From assembly GCA_964609625.1 (NCBI GenBank), contig CAZSRS010000008.1:62001-126000 (forward strand): a stretch of 64,000 nt of DNA. Reading direction: 5' to 3'. The position numbers and the translations under genes are program-made. The notes under the pieces are model-generated. The model saw only the letters and a list, made by a program, of their open reading frames with translations, was not told the origin of the DNA and ran no database searches. Source of the DNA: G963674665 sp964609625 (lineage in GTDB: Bacteria > Desulfobacterota > Desulfovibrionia > Desulfovibrionales > Desulfovibrionaceae). The first letter of the stretch is position 1; each line of letters starts with the position of its first letter. Shown piece after piece: positions 26,702-35,780 of the stretch.

Positions 26702-28297
26702 TTAACGCAGGAAATGTACGGGCGTCCCCACGCTCACCGCCCGCGCCAGCTCCAGACCCTGATCGTTGTGCATGCGGATGCATCCCGCCGAGACACGCTG
26801 CCCAATGCGTTGTGGTTCGTTGGTGCCGTGGATGCGAAACCCTTCGCCATGGGAGAGATGCAGCTTGAATTTGCCCATGGGATTGGCCCTGCTCCCTGGC
26901 GCCACGGCTTGGGGCAGTTTCTTGCCCTTGAGCTGGGCGCGGCGTCGGATGTTCTGCGTGGGCACCCACCAGGGATCGAACTCGATCCCGGTGATGTACC
27001 CGCTGCCCGCGGGCCTGGGCATGCCTGGTCCGGGAGTGGCCACGGTGTAGGTACGCACCAGCTCGCGACCTTGCCCCCCCACTTCGTAGAGCCGGAGCAC
27101 GCATTCCTTCATGTCCACTTCGATGATGTAGTCGACTGTGCTTTTCAAGGGGGCCTTGCCCAGTGCCGTGCGTTGGGCTTGCGGGGGGGACTCGACGTGC
27201 GAGGTTCGGGCAGGCTCCGGGCCGGAAGACATGGGCGCCGCGGTGATTGTCACCCGGCGGTTGAGGGCGCGGCCGGCCACGGTGGCATTGTCCGCCACGG
27301 GCTCGCGTTTTCCCTTGCCCTCCACGACCATGCGCTCCGGCTCGATGCCGTGAATCTCCGTCAGCTGCTGCTGCACGGCCTGGGCACGGCGCCTGGAGAG
27401 CCCGAGGTTGAAGGCATCCGAGCCATGGGAATCGGTGTGCCCCTCGATGCGAATGCGGGCCTGGGGATTGACGCGCAGATACGCGGCCACCTCCCGCAAC
27501 CTGTCTTGGTCCTCTGGGAGCAGCGCTGCGCCGCCGTAGCCGAAACGAAGGTGCACAGGCCCGGAAAAGACCCCGGCGGAAGGAGGGTTGGGCGGCAGGC
27601 GCCCTTCCGCTGCATCGAGCCGGGTCTGGGTGGTCACGGCCGCGGGGGGAGAAGCCTTGGCCTGATACAAGCCTTTGAGGGTGATTTCCAGACGCTGGTT
27701 GCGTCGGCGGCCTTCGGGGGTGGCGTCGGAAACCAGGGGGGAACTCTGTCCCATACCCAAGGCCTCGATGCGCGCCCCAGGAGCGCCGAACTCCGTCACC
27801 AGTCGCTGTTTCGCCCGCTGGGCAAAGGCCAGGGATCGGGCCTGGCTGTCGGCGCCATGGGCATGCCCCTCGATGCGTAGACTGGAGTCCGGATTCTCCC
27901 GCAGCAGCACCGCGAGGCTGCGCAACTGCCCGCTGAACACCTCGGGTTCGGCCGGACCGCTCTCGCCGTAGGTAACCCGTACGTGCACGTACAGTGGCAC
28001 GGGGCAGCCGAACGCGTCCACCACCACGCCCCTGGGTGTTGCCGGGCATTCGTCCCTGGAATCGGGCACGCCGTCGTTGTCCCTGTCAGGCAGGGACCGT
28101 GCCGGAGTGCCCTTGGTGACCATGGGCTCGCCAAGATAGCCGCGCACCAGGCGTTCGGAGGTGAACAGGCCGTGCTGCGCCTTGGGAGCGGAGGAAAGTT
28201 CCGCGCCGCGGCCGGCACACCCCCCGAGGGACACCGGAAGGATCGCCAGGGCGAGATACATGCCGAGGATGGACAATACACGCATGGGTCCGGACAT
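26702..28297 (-). CDS. Lipoprotein with TSP3-like segment, two OmpA domains and L,D-transpeptidase domain
   Basis: A 531-residue fusion. The signal peptide ends with lipobox SLGGC (C27). A calcium-type thrombospondin-3 motif follows (DRDNDGVPDSRDECP), then two OmpA-like peptidoglycan-binding domains (around 'LLRENPDSSLRIEGHAHG' and 'YLRVNPQARIRIEGHTDSHG'). A YkuD domain from ~385 has the catalytic His/Cys motif in 'FRIHGTNEPQRIGQRVSAGC' and IRMHN. It could both bind peptidoglycan and attach itself or Braun-type proteins to it, or make 3-3 crosslinks. GGAGG precedes ATG 28297. Two OmpA modules beside a YkuD domain in one protein is unusual in my experience. Confidence 0.88.
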   Translation of the reverse strand: MSGPMRVLSILGMYLALAILPVSLGGCAGRGAELSSAPKAQHGLFTSERLVRGYLGEPMVTKGTPARSLPDRDNDGVPDSRDECPATPRGVVVDAFGCPVPLYVHVRVTYGESGPAEPEVFSGQLRSLAVLLRENPDSSLRIEGHAHGADSQARSLAFAQRAKQRLVTEFGAPGARIEALGMGQSSPLVSDATPEGRRRNQRLEITLKGLYQAKASPPAAVTTQTRLDAAEGRLPPNPPSAGVFSGPVHLRFGYGGAALLPEDQDRLREVAAYLRVNPQARIRIEGHTDSHGSDAFNLGLSRRRAQAVQQQLTEIHGIEPERMVVEGKGKREPVADNATVAGRALNRRVTITAAPMSSGPEPARTSHVESPPQAQRTALGKAPLKSTVDYIIEVDMKECVLRLYEVGGQGRELVRTYTVATPGPGMPRPAGSGYITGIEFDPWWVPTQNIRRRAQLKGKKLPQAVAPGSRANPMGKFKLHLSHGEGFRIHGTNEPQRIGQRVSAGCIRMHNDQGLELARAVSVGTPVHFLR

Positions 28298-28499
28298 CGC
28301 GGCCACCTCCAGAATAACTCAGGGGTTGCGCGGGAAGTGCACGACACCTGGGACGCCGGGGCCAAGGCAGCGTCGGCACCAAGAGCATAGCATATCGTAG
28401 AGCGTATCGTCCACGCCCGAGATATCTTGAGGCCTTCGGCTCTGGTTGTCCGCGTTCTGAATCCGGCCGTTCATGCCAAGAGGGTACCTAGCACCAGCG

Positions 28500-29219
28500 T
28501 TACAGGGCGGCTTCGATCTCCTCGAGTATGGCCGTTGCCGCGGCCAGGGGATCCTGGGCCAGCCGGATGGGCCTTCCCACCACGATGTGGTCCGCACCGT
28601 GACGGATGGCGCCCTCGGCCGTGGAGGTTCGCTTCTGGTCGTCCTGATCCGCGTTGCGGGGGCGGATGCCCGGAGTCACGATACGCAGTCCCCAACCCAA
28701 TTCACGGCGCAGCAGGGCCACCTCCCTGGGGGAGCAGACCACTCCGGCCAAACCCGCGTCCTGGGCCTGCCTGCCGCGCATGAGCACCAGTTCCTCCAGC
28801 CTGCCTCCGAACCCCATGCTCTTGAGGTCCTCCTGGCCGAGGCTGGTGAGGGCCGTGACGGCGAGCAGTCCAAAGGAGGCGTGCTCCGTACCCTGGGCCA
28901 TTGCCGCCGCATGCATGATGGCGGGATCGCCGTGCACCGTTGCCAGCGAGACGCCTCGTCCGGCCACCTGACGTACCGCCGCACCGACCGTGTTGGGCAC
29001 ATCGTAGAACTTGAGATCCAGCATGACCTTGCAGTCGCGCTCCAGAATCCGTTCCACCACCTCGAACCCCGCCGCGAGGAACAACTCCAGGCCCACCTTG
29101 AAGAAGCGCACCGTGGGCGCGAGCATTGTCACGAGTTCCATGGCCTGCCCTTGGTCCCTGACGTCCAGGGCCATGATCAGTCGTTCACCCAGGGGCATCC
29201 GCAATCTGTTCCGGTTCAT
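28500..29219 (-). CDS. pyrF: Orotidine 5'-phosphate decarboxylase
   Basis: A 239-residue TIM-barrel enzyme making UMP. Hallmarks are 'RLIMALDVRDQGQAMEL' at the N-terminus, the catalytic Lys/Asp motif 'KVMLDLKFYDVPNTVGAAV', and phosphate-binding 'LRIVTPGIRP' and 'GADHIVVGRPI'. The start ATG 29219 has GGAGGAGG just upstream. No other pyr gene is near. Its upstream region is a 571-base gene-free stretch shared with the divergent sugar transferase. Confidence 0.95.
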   Translation of the reverse strand: MNRNRLRMPLGERLIMALDVRDQGQAMELVTMLAPTVRFFKVGLELFLAAGFEVVERILERDCKVMLDLKFYDVPNTVGAAVRQVAGRGVSLATVHGDPAIMHAAAMAQGTEHASFGLLAVTALTSLGQEDLKSMGFGGRLEELVLMRGRQAQDAGLAGVVCSPREVALLRRELGWGLRIVTPGIRPRNADQDDQKRTSTAEGAIRHGADHIVVGRPIRLAQDPLAAATAILEEIEAAL

Positions 29220-29790
29220 GGGCTCCTCCTCCCTTTGCAATAGCGTTCCGGAACGGCCTTGGCAATGCCTCGCCACAAGCCCCTGAACGGCTTCGATCTC
29301 CCCCTGGAACATTGCTGCTGGGCCCTCTCCACTGTCGAGAAAAGCACTGGATCATGGGAAAGATCTTTGGCATACTCGACAACTTGGTTCCGTTTGTGAA
29401 CACTGCCATCATTACTTTTCTGAAATATCGGCAGTTTTCCGAGCCACGTTTCTTGTCAGACAGGAGGAGAGTTCTTACCTTTTCAACCATACGCATGCTC
29501 TTTTCAGTTTCCCGACCGTACCGCGACGAGCAGCCTGGGGGGGTATCGTGGGGGGGTATTGCCCGCTGGTCGAAGACTTCCGACAAGCAGGTCTTGGAAA
29601 CACCCTGCCCACCCCAAACGAACTTTGCTCCAGCTTCATGTCCAGTCACCATGATGGTGTCGGCAGGAATGGAACTTGCTTCACCGTGGATGGAAAGAAT
29701 CGTGTCGTGATACTTGTAACATCATGGACCCTGCCAGCGGGATCCAGGCGCCAAGGAAGCACCAGGGGGGCGCTCAAGGGGAGGTGCATC
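29220..29790. other. 571-base divergent intergenic region between pyrF and the sugar transferase
   Basis: It must carry promoters for both flanking genes, but I find no clear -10/-35 pair, sigma-54 site, riboswitch or repeat. Short open frames here lack ribosome sites and homology. The middle (29380-29520) is less GC-rich than its surroundings. Confidence 0.4.
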
Positions 29791-30576
29791 ATGAAATTCA
29801 ACAACGTACGTACAAGAATGGCTCCTACATATCCGATGAGAACGGCCAACTCCGCTTCTTCGGCCCTTTCGATCCAGGTTTTGCGCGACACCACTTCGAG
29901 CGCTGTCGAGCAGAAGGAAGAGCATGCCACCTGTGTGGTGGTGGCGGGAGGGAAGACCTATCGTACAGCGAAGCGGATCTTCGACATCGTCTTTTCCCTG
30001 TTGGTGCTGGTGTGCTCACTGCCCGTGTCCTTGTTGGTGGCCCTGCTCATCAAGTTGGAGAGTCGGGGCCCCGTGTTCTTTTCGCAACAGCGTGTCGGCA
30101 AGGACGGCGAGCTGTTCACCATCTACAAGTTCCGCACCATGCACGCCAACACCCCCAAGTACGCGTGCACGCCCAAGGACGATTGCCGTGACAACCGCGT
30201 GACTCGCGTGGGCAGGGTGCTGCGCCAGTCCGGGCTGGATGAGTTGCCCCAGTTCTTCAATGTCCTGCGTGGAGACATGAGTGTGGTGGGCCCGCGGCCC
30301 GAGATGCTTTTCCTGGTGGAGCGTTATTCCGAACGTCAGAGAATGCGGCTGTGCGTGCAACCCGGCATCACCGGACCCTGGCAACTCAGTGCGGCGCGCT
30401 GCGTGCCCATCAGCGAAAACCTCCACTTTGACGAGGAGTACATCAGAAACCGTTCTTTCAGCTACGATCTGCTGCTCGTGGCCAGGACTTTTTTCCTGAC
30501 ATTCCGGCTTGTGTGGCGGGTGATGATCTCTCCCTCCTGCCGTCGCGACGTGCGTGGGGACTTCACGAGATCGTGA
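29791..30576 (+). CDS. Undecaprenyl-phosphate sugar phosphotransferase (bacterial sugar transferase family)
   Basis: A 261-residue monotopic phosphoglycosyl transferase. A long ~60-residue leader precedes the membrane hairpin 'KRIFDIVFSLLVLVCSLPVS'. The catalytic block follows: 'GPVFFSQQRVGKDGELFTIY', KFRTM, and 'RVLRQSGLDELPQFFNVLRG' with the Asp-Glu pair, then DMSVVGPRPE. It starts exopolysaccharide or O-antigen synthesis by moving a sugar-1-phosphate to undecaprenyl phosphate. GGGGAGG lies before ATG 29791. No Wzx/Wzy or other chain-building genes follow immediately. Confidence 0.9.
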   Translation: MKFNNVRTRMAPTYPMRTANSASSALSIQVLRDTTSSAVEQKEEHATCVVVAGGKTYRTAKRIFDIVFSLLVLVCSLPVSLLVALLIKLESRGPVFFSQQRVGKDGELFTIYKFRTMHANTPKYACTPKDDCRDNRVTRVGRVLRQSGLDELPQFFNVLRGDMSVVGPRPEMLFLVERYSERQRMRLCVQPGITGPWQLSAARCVPISENLHFDEEYIRNRSFSYDLLLVARTFFLTFRLVWRVMISPSCRRDVRGDFTRS

Positions 30577-30619
30577 GCGGAACCCGCGACACCGGAATAC
30601 CCGATTCATCGCCCTTCGG

Positions 30620-30644
30620 TCGCCCGCGGCCCAGCCGCGGGCGA
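30620..30644 (+). other. Perfect 10-bp hairpin between sugar transferase and AMP-ligase genes
   Basis: TCGCCCGCGG (30620-30629), loop CCCAG, CCGCGGGCGA (30635-30644). No uridine run follows, and the AMP-ligase ribosome site (AAGGA) begins right after it. It could stabilise the 3' end of the upstream mRNA or partly separate expression. Confidence 0.5.
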
Positions 30645-30663
30645 TGGTACCAAGGATGCCTCC

Positions 30664-32268
30664 ATGATGCTCGATACAACCGTTACGCCCAGAACCATGC
30701 TTGATCCAGGTTTCCGTGAAGAATACCGGAGCTTGCCGGATCGCCTCCGCGAGAACGCGGTTCTTCACCCCGGCAAGACGGCCATAGTCTGTACCAGGCT
30801 GGGCGCGTCGCGCGTCTACACCTGGGACGAGACTCATGCCAGAGCCTCGGCCATTGCGGCCATGCTCCGGGACACCGGCGTGGAAAAAGGCCAGCACGTG
30901 GGCTGCCTGCTGGTGAAGACCCCGGAGGCCATCCTCGCCTTCATGGGCGCCCTCTCCGCCGGTGCGGTATTCTTCCCCATGGACCCCAATCTGCCCGCGG
31001 CGGCCCTCGATGCCCTGCTGCAAAGCACCAAGCCCGTTGCGCTTTTCGTCTCCAGGGTCCACCTCCCCCTGCTCCATGGGTTGGGCAACATCCCCGCACC
31101 CGGCAGGATATTCGTCCTGGACGACGGCCTTGCCCCAAAGCCTGCCCCTTGCCGCGACTTCCGTGAGCACGAGACGTTTCTGAACCGACATCTCCAGCTC
31201 CCGGAGGTGCGAGCCGAAGACCCGGCCTATCTCAACCTCACCTCCGGTACCACCGGCGCGCCCAAGGCAGCCCTGACCACCCACGCCAACATCGACGCCA
31301 ACTCCAGGTCCGCGATGGAGACCTTCGGCTTCACAGCCGACGACGTGCACCTGTGCATGTTCCCGGCCTTTGTCCATCCGCACGAATTGTTCGCCCGCCC
31401 CGTCTATCTGGGGGGCGGCATGGTGCTGCTGGACACCATCCAGCCCAAGTCCATCGTCCGCGCCTTGCACGACTACAAGGTCACCGCCTTCATGGCCGTG
31501 GCCTCGATCTACGAAACCCTGGTGCGACTGCCCTCCATCGAGGAGCTGGACTTCTCTCACCTGCGCGTGCCCGAGAGCGGCGGCATGCACGTCACGCCTA
31601 CCCTGCGCAAGGCCTTTGCCGAGCGCTTCGGCCTGCCCATCCAAGCAGTCTGGGGCAGCACCGAGGCCAGCGGCATCGCCCTTGCCAATCGGCCCGTCGC
31701 GGGCAATCCCCTGATGCTGGAGGCGCCGCCGGGCTCCATGGGGCGTCCCTGCCCCACCTACGAGGCCAAGGTCATGCACGGCGAGTGTAAAGAGGCCGGT
31801 GTGGACGAGATCGGCGAACTCTGGATCCGGGGACCCGGCGTCTGCTCGGAGTATTATCTGGGGCCGGGAGACACCCGCCCCGTATTGGATGACGAAGGCT
31901 GGTTCCGCACCTGTGATCTCGTGCGCAAGGACCACGACGGCTTCTTCCACTTCCTGGCCCGGAGTTCGGGTATGATGAAAGTGGGGGGCATCAAGGTCTA
32001 TCCGGCCGAAATCGAGGACGTCATCAGGTCACATCCCCATGTGGACGAGGTGGCCGTGGTCAAGGTAGACGACACCCTGCACGGCGAAGTGCCCAAGGCC
32101 TTCATCGTGACCAGGCCCGGAATGCCCCTTGCCCATGCCGACGTACGCCGTTGGTGTGAGGGGCGCCTGCACCGCTACAAGGTCCCTCGACTGGTGGAAT
32201 TCGTGGACCAACTCCCAAGAACGCCAGGAGGCAAGGTTGCATGGAAAAAGCTGTCGTCGGCCTGCTAA
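30664..32268 (+). CDS. AMP-forming acyl/aryl-acid ligase (ANL superfamily)
   Basis: A 534-residue adenylate-forming enzyme that activates a carboxylic acid with ATP for CoA or carrier-protein transfer. The core motifs are intact: A3 'YLNLTSGTTGAPKAALTTH', A5 region 'AVWGSTEASGIAL', A7 GWFRTCDLV, A8 hinge 'MMKVGGIKVYPAEIEDVI', and A10 lysine in 'LPRTPGGKVAWKKL'. The substrate cannot be predicted; the fold lacks fused carrier or condensation domains. The downstream DUF362 gene starts 28 bases inside its 3' end, implying coupled expression and related function. Confidence 0.88.
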   Translation: MMLDTTVTPRTMLDPGFREEYRSLPDRLRENAVLHPGKTAIVCTRLGASRVYTWDETHARASAIAAMLRDTGVEKGQHVGCLLVKTPEAILAFMGALSAGAVFFPMDPNLPAAALDALLQSTKPVALFVSRVHLPLLHGLGNIPAPGRIFVLDDGLAPKPAPCRDFREHETFLNRHLQLPEVRAEDPAYLNLTSGTTGAPKAALTTHANIDANSRSAMETFGFTADDVHLCMFPAFVHPHELFARPVYLGGGMVLLDTIQPKSIVRALHDYKVTAFMAVASIYETLVRLPSIEELDFSHLRVPESGGMHVTPTLRKAFAERFGLPIQAVWGSTEASGIALANRPVAGNPLMLEAPPGSMGRPCPTYEAKVMHGECKEAGVDEIGELWIRGPGVCSEYYLGPGDTRPVLDDEGWFRTCDLVRKDHDGFFHFLARSSGMMKVGGIKVYPAEIEDVIRSHPHVDEVAVVKVDDTLHGEVPKAFIVTRPGMPLAHADVRRWCEGRLHRYKVPRLVEFVDQLPRTPGGKVAWKKLSSAC

Positions 32269-33482
32269 GGGCCGGGACTGTTCCTGAAAAGCCCGGCGAG
32301 TACACCGAAAAGGGTCTCACTGTCGTGAGCCGGCTCATTGCCGACACCGTGGCCCACGTCCTGGACCTTTCCACCCTGGTGCGCGGCAAGACCGTGCTGC
32401 TCAAGCCCAACTACGTGCGCCCCAGCTCGCATAACCCCTTCGCCATCGTCACGGACGAGCGGGTCATCGTGGCCACGGTGCAGCTGCTCAAGGACGCGGG
32501 CGCGCGCGAGGTCTGGATCGGCGACAATCCGGGCTGGGGCCTGCCCCTGAAAAAGGCCCTGGAACAGACCGAGAACTTGCGCCAGAGGTTGGAGGCCCTG
32601 GGCGCGCGCATCCGCTATTTCGACAGCGAGCCGCGGGTACACCTGGACAACCCCGAGGCCATGCTCTACTCGCCGGTGATCACGCCCCAATGCCTGCACG
32701 AGGCCGACGTCTACATCAACCTGCCCAAGATGAAGACGCACATGCACGCCCTGGTCACCCTGGGCATCAAGAACCAGTACGGCCTGATCCTGGACGAGGA
32801 GCGGATGTTCTTCCACCGCAACGACATCAACATCAAGCTGGTGGACATCCTGCGCGTGGTCAAGCCGCACCTGACCATCCTCGACGGCATCATGGCCGTG
32901 CAAGGACAGGCGCCCATCAGCGGCTCGGTGATCGGCGACATGAACACCATCATCGCCGGCACCGACATGGTGGCCGTGGACGCCACCGCTGCCAGGGTCA
33001 TGGACATCGACCCCTTCGAGGTGGCCATGATTCGCTTGGCCCATGCCGAAGGGCTGGGCCGCGCCGACGAGGAGGGCATCGAGGTTCGGGGTATGCCCAT
33101 CGAGGCCGTGCGCCGCAAGTTCAAACGCCCCGTGATCTCCAGCATCGCGGCCTATCCGCAGATCCGCTGCGTGGAAGGCGGCGCCTGTTTCGGCTGCCTC
33201 TCGGCCCTACGCCACGCCCTGGACAAGCTCGCGTCCGAAGGCGCTCTCGAAGGCCGGCCGGTGCAGCACGTCTACGTGGGCAAGCCCATGCCCGACCGCC
33301 CCAACCTGCGCAAAACAGAGGGACGGCTCTGGTGCTTCGGCAACTGCGCGGTGGAACTGGTGCACGACTACCGGCAGCACGGCAAGGTGGGGCGCTTCGT
33401 GCCCGGCTGCCCCCCGCATATCCTGGACTTCTACCAGGCCTACAAGGACGCCATGGACAAGGAAGACCACACCGGCCGTTGA
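32241..33482 (+). CDS. DUF362 iron-sulfur protein
   Basis: A 413-residue protein of the DUF362 family. The conserved N-terminal block is 'VRGKTVLLKPNYVRPSSHNP', followed by a central 'VYINLPKMKTHMHALVTLGI' and 'GTDMVAVDATAARVMDIDPF'. The C-terminal part has Cys residues (CVEGGACFGC, CFGNC, PGC) that could hold an Fe-S cluster. The family's activity is not established. GGAGG nine bases before the ATG lies inside the ligase gene, so the start is well supported. The pairing with an acid-activating ligase suggests a shared, unidentified pathway with a reductive step (inference). Confidence 0.85.
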   Translation: MEKAVVGLLRAGTVPEKPGEYTEKGLTVVSRLIADTVAHVLDLSTLVRGKTVLLKPNYVRPSSHNPFAIVTDERVIVATVQLLKDAGAREVWIGDNPGWGLPLKKALEQTENLRQRLEALGARIRYFDSEPRVHLDNPEAMLYSPVITPQCLHEADVYINLPKMKTHMHALVTLGIKNQYGLILDEERMFFHRNDINIKLVDILRVVKPHLTILDGIMAVQGQAPISGSVIGDMNTIIAGTDMVAVDATAARVMDIDPFEVAMIRLAHAEGLGRADEEGIEVRGMPIEAVRRKFKRPVISSIAAYPQIRCVEGGACFGCLSALRHALDKLASEGALEGRPVQHVYVGKPMPDRPNLRKTEGRLWCFGNCAVELVHDYRQHGKVGRFVPGCPPHILDFYQAYKDAMDKEDHTGR

Positions 33483-33569
33483 TGCACACCGGATCCGATA
33501 GACCGGGTTCCACCCGAGGACGTTTCTCCAGGGCCCTGGCGGTGGTGACTGTTTGATGTGGCATCCGCC

Positions 33570-34604
33570 CTACTCGCCTTGCACCCGGTTCCTGCCGTCT
33601 CCCTTGGCCCTGTAGAGCAACTCGTCGGCTCGTTGGGTCAAGTCCGCGCAGTTCTCGCCCTGGTGCAAGGTGGCAGCGCCGATGCTCACGCTGACAGGGG
33701 GCAATCCCCTGGGCGGTGCGGTCGCCGCCGCGGCCCGAATCCTCTCGGCAACATGCAGGGCTTGCTCCTGCCCTGTCTCGGGCATGATCACCACGAACTC
33801 CTCTCCCCCGACCCGGCACAGGCTGTCGCTCTCTCGGATCTGCTCCCCGATGACCTCCGCCACGTGTTGCAGCGTCATGTCCCCGACGTAATGGCCATGC
33901 TCGTCGTTGATGCGCTTGAAGTGGTCGATGTCCAGCAGCAGATAGCTCAGGCCCTTGCCATAGCGCTGTGCCGCACGCACAGCCTGGGCCAGCAATTGAT
34001 CATGGATCCTGCGGTTGAATGCACCGGTCAGGGCGTCGAAGGTCGCCTCCATCTCCAACCTGTCGCGCACCATACTTTTGACGATCCAGATGATGGAAAC
34101 AATGACCAGCAGATCGACGGACAAGATGAGGAACAGGACCCTGAAGCCGCCCTGCTTGGACTCCGCGATCTCCTGGCTCAGGAACACCTGATGGTTGCTC
34201 AACTCCCAGAGCACTTCGCTTTGGCGCAGCAGACGATCCTGATCCTCCAGGGTTCCGCTCTCCCTGAAATCATGAATCACTTCCTTCTGTTTTCGCCATT
34301 CCGTCTGAATCCGCTCCAGTCCCTGGGCAAACCGGTCGTCATCCCTCCGGGTAAAGGCTGGGACATGCCCCTCCAAGAGGCGTAGGGACTCCTCCACGTC
34401 CTCGAAAAATTCCTCGGCGGAAACAGAATTGCTCTCGAGCTTGGCGATGCGTTGCAACGTGCCGCGCACCACTCCGGCCTGATTGATGACCAATGCGTCG
34501 TCCTGTACCTGCGCCAACTGGTAATACAGGAATCCGCCATTGATCAGAACCAGGAGCAAGTGCAGCAGGATGATCAGCGTAAGCCTTGTAGATATTCGTT
34601 TCAT
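33570..34604 (-). CDS. Membrane diguanylate cyclase with periplasmic four-helix sensor domain
   Basis: A 344-residue protein. Two membrane segments (LTLIILLHLLLVLINGGFLYY and 'VLFLILSVDLLVIVSIIWIV') flank a ~130-residue helical periplasmic domain of the type found in PilJ/NarX-like sensors. The GGDEF domain starts at 'DALTGAFNRRIHDQLL' and has the active-site GGEEF with the inhibitory I-site RESD five residues before it. It makes cyclic di-GMP under product inhibition. The ATG at 34604 has no strong ribosome site. It reads leftward behind the AraC gene. Confidence 0.9.
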   Translation of the reverse strand: MKRISTRLTLIILLHLLLVLINGGFLYYQLAQVQDDALVINQAGVVRGTLQRIAKLESNSVSAEEFFEDVEESLRLLEGHVPAFTRRDDDRFAQGLERIQTEWRKQKEVIHDFRESGTLEDQDRLLRQSEVLWELSNHQVFLSQEIAESKQGGFRVLFLILSVDLLVIVSIIWIVKSMVRDRLEMEATFDALTGAFNRRIHDQLLAQAVRAAQRYGKGLSYLLLDIDHFKRINDEHGHYVGDMTLQHVAEVIGEQIRESDSLCRVGGEEFVVIMPETGQEQALHVAERIRAAAATAPPRGLPPVSVSIGAATLHQGENCADLTQRADELLYRAKGDGRNRVQGE

Positions 34605-34739
34605 CTACGCCATGGCGAATAAAGATTACACAGCAATGTTGATGCGGCGAGACACCGCACCGTTGTACTGCATTGTATCGCTTGTTGCGGCAGGAAACAA
34701 GAGAAAGGGGGGAGTTGCGCAATCACTGCGTCAGCAAGA

Positions 34740-34770
34740 CACCCCCCAGCCTGTTCCCGGATGGGGGGTG
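34740..34770 (-). terminator. Possible terminator of the AraC-GyrI gene
   Basis: CACCCCCCA (34740-34748) pairs with TGGGGGGTG (34762-34770) over a 13-base loop, starting nine bases behind the AraC-GyrI stop codon. The uridine run on the minus strand is weak (GTCTTGC). Confidence 0.5.
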
Positions 34771-34779
34771 CTTCGCTCA

Positions 34780-35649
34780 CTACTCCAGGGGAACACAGAT
34801 ATCCACCAGAATCTCTTCCGGCGGCGTGGTGTCGGGATCGTTGCGGTAGATCTCCACCGAGGGCGCGGCCTTGATCTCCCGACCACTCCGCGGCGCCCAC
34901 TGGCCGCAGAGCCAGGCATAGCTGTCCTTGAGCTTGTCCAGGGGGCCCTTGTGGCTGGCCACGGCATACTCGCCTCCAAGAATGTCCTGCACACCCACAT
35001 CCCCCTCGGACGTCAAGGGGCGCTCCAGGCTGATGCAGGCGTCATAGCGGATGTTCTCGGAGGCCGTGACCTCGGGATCGTCGTGGCAGACGCCCAGGAA
35101 CAGGGTTTGGGGTTCCAGGAGCCCCTTGGGGCCTGCCCAGGCGCACAGGCGCGCCCAGGTCTGGCCGCAGGCGGCGTAGGGTCCCACGTGACGCATGAAG
35201 GCCACCGTCCGTGTGGGCAGGTGTTCGATGCGGACTTCCATGATGTTTCCTCCTGTTGGCGGTTGCGGAGCGAAAGGCTCCAGTGTCATGAAGCCCGCCG
35301 CATGCGCGCGGCACGTCTCCCGATAGCTCTGGGGGCTCACGCCGAAGAGGTTCTTGAAGGCCCTACTGAACGCCTCGTGCGCCTCGTAGCCGGCCTCCAG
35401 GCCGATATGCGTCACAGGCTGGGACGTGTGGGCCAAGCGATGGGCCGCGCACTCCAGACGCAAGCGCCGCACGTAGCCTTTCACCGACTCACCGAGCATG
35501 CCTCGGAAGATGCGGTGGAAGTGATACGGCGAAAAATGCGCCACCCTGGCCAGATCCTCCAGGAAAAGCTCCTCGTCCAGGTGCCGCTCGATGTAGAGCT
35601 GCACCCGCAATAAACGCTGCCTATAACTCTCGTGTGTGCTCGCGCGCAT
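34780..35649 (-). CDS. AraC-type regulator with GyrI-like ligand-binding domain
   Basis: A 289-residue protein. The N-terminal ~110 residues hold two AraC helix-turn-helix motifs ('LEDLARVAHFSPYHFHRIFR' and 'PVTHIGLEAGYEAHEAFSRA'). The C-terminal ~155 residues are a GyrI/SOUL-like effector domain starting at 'EVRIEHLPTRTVAFMRHVGP', which binds small hydrophobic or cationic drugs in Rob and BmrR. It is therefore probably a multidrug- or metabolite-responsive activator. The start ATG 35649 has TTGGAG upstream. It is transcribed leftward, and no efflux pump is adjacent. Confidence 0.92.
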   Translation of the reverse strand: MRASTHESYRQRLLRVQLYIERHLDEELFLEDLARVAHFSPYHFHRIFRGMLGESVKGYVRRLRLECAAHRLAHTSQPVTHIGLEAGYEAHEAFSRAFKNLFGVSPQSYRETCRAHAAGFMTLEPFAPQPPTGGNIMEVRIEHLPTRTVAFMRHVGPYAACGQTWARLCAWAGPKGLLEPQTLFLGVCHDDPEVTASENIRYDACISLERPLTSEGDVGVQDILGGEYAVASHKGPLDKLKDSYAWLCGQWAPRSGREIKAAPSVEIYRNDPDTTPPEEILVDICVPLE

Positions 35650-35780
35650 GTTCAGGCTCCAATGCCCCGCACCATAGCCGCCGCACGGTAGGGGTGCTTG
35701 ACATTTCTTGCGCATTGCCAACGCTGTCCGCTATGCCGGCAGATCGTGGGGAAAGTTGGATCACGCCCGCAAAGGGCGGT

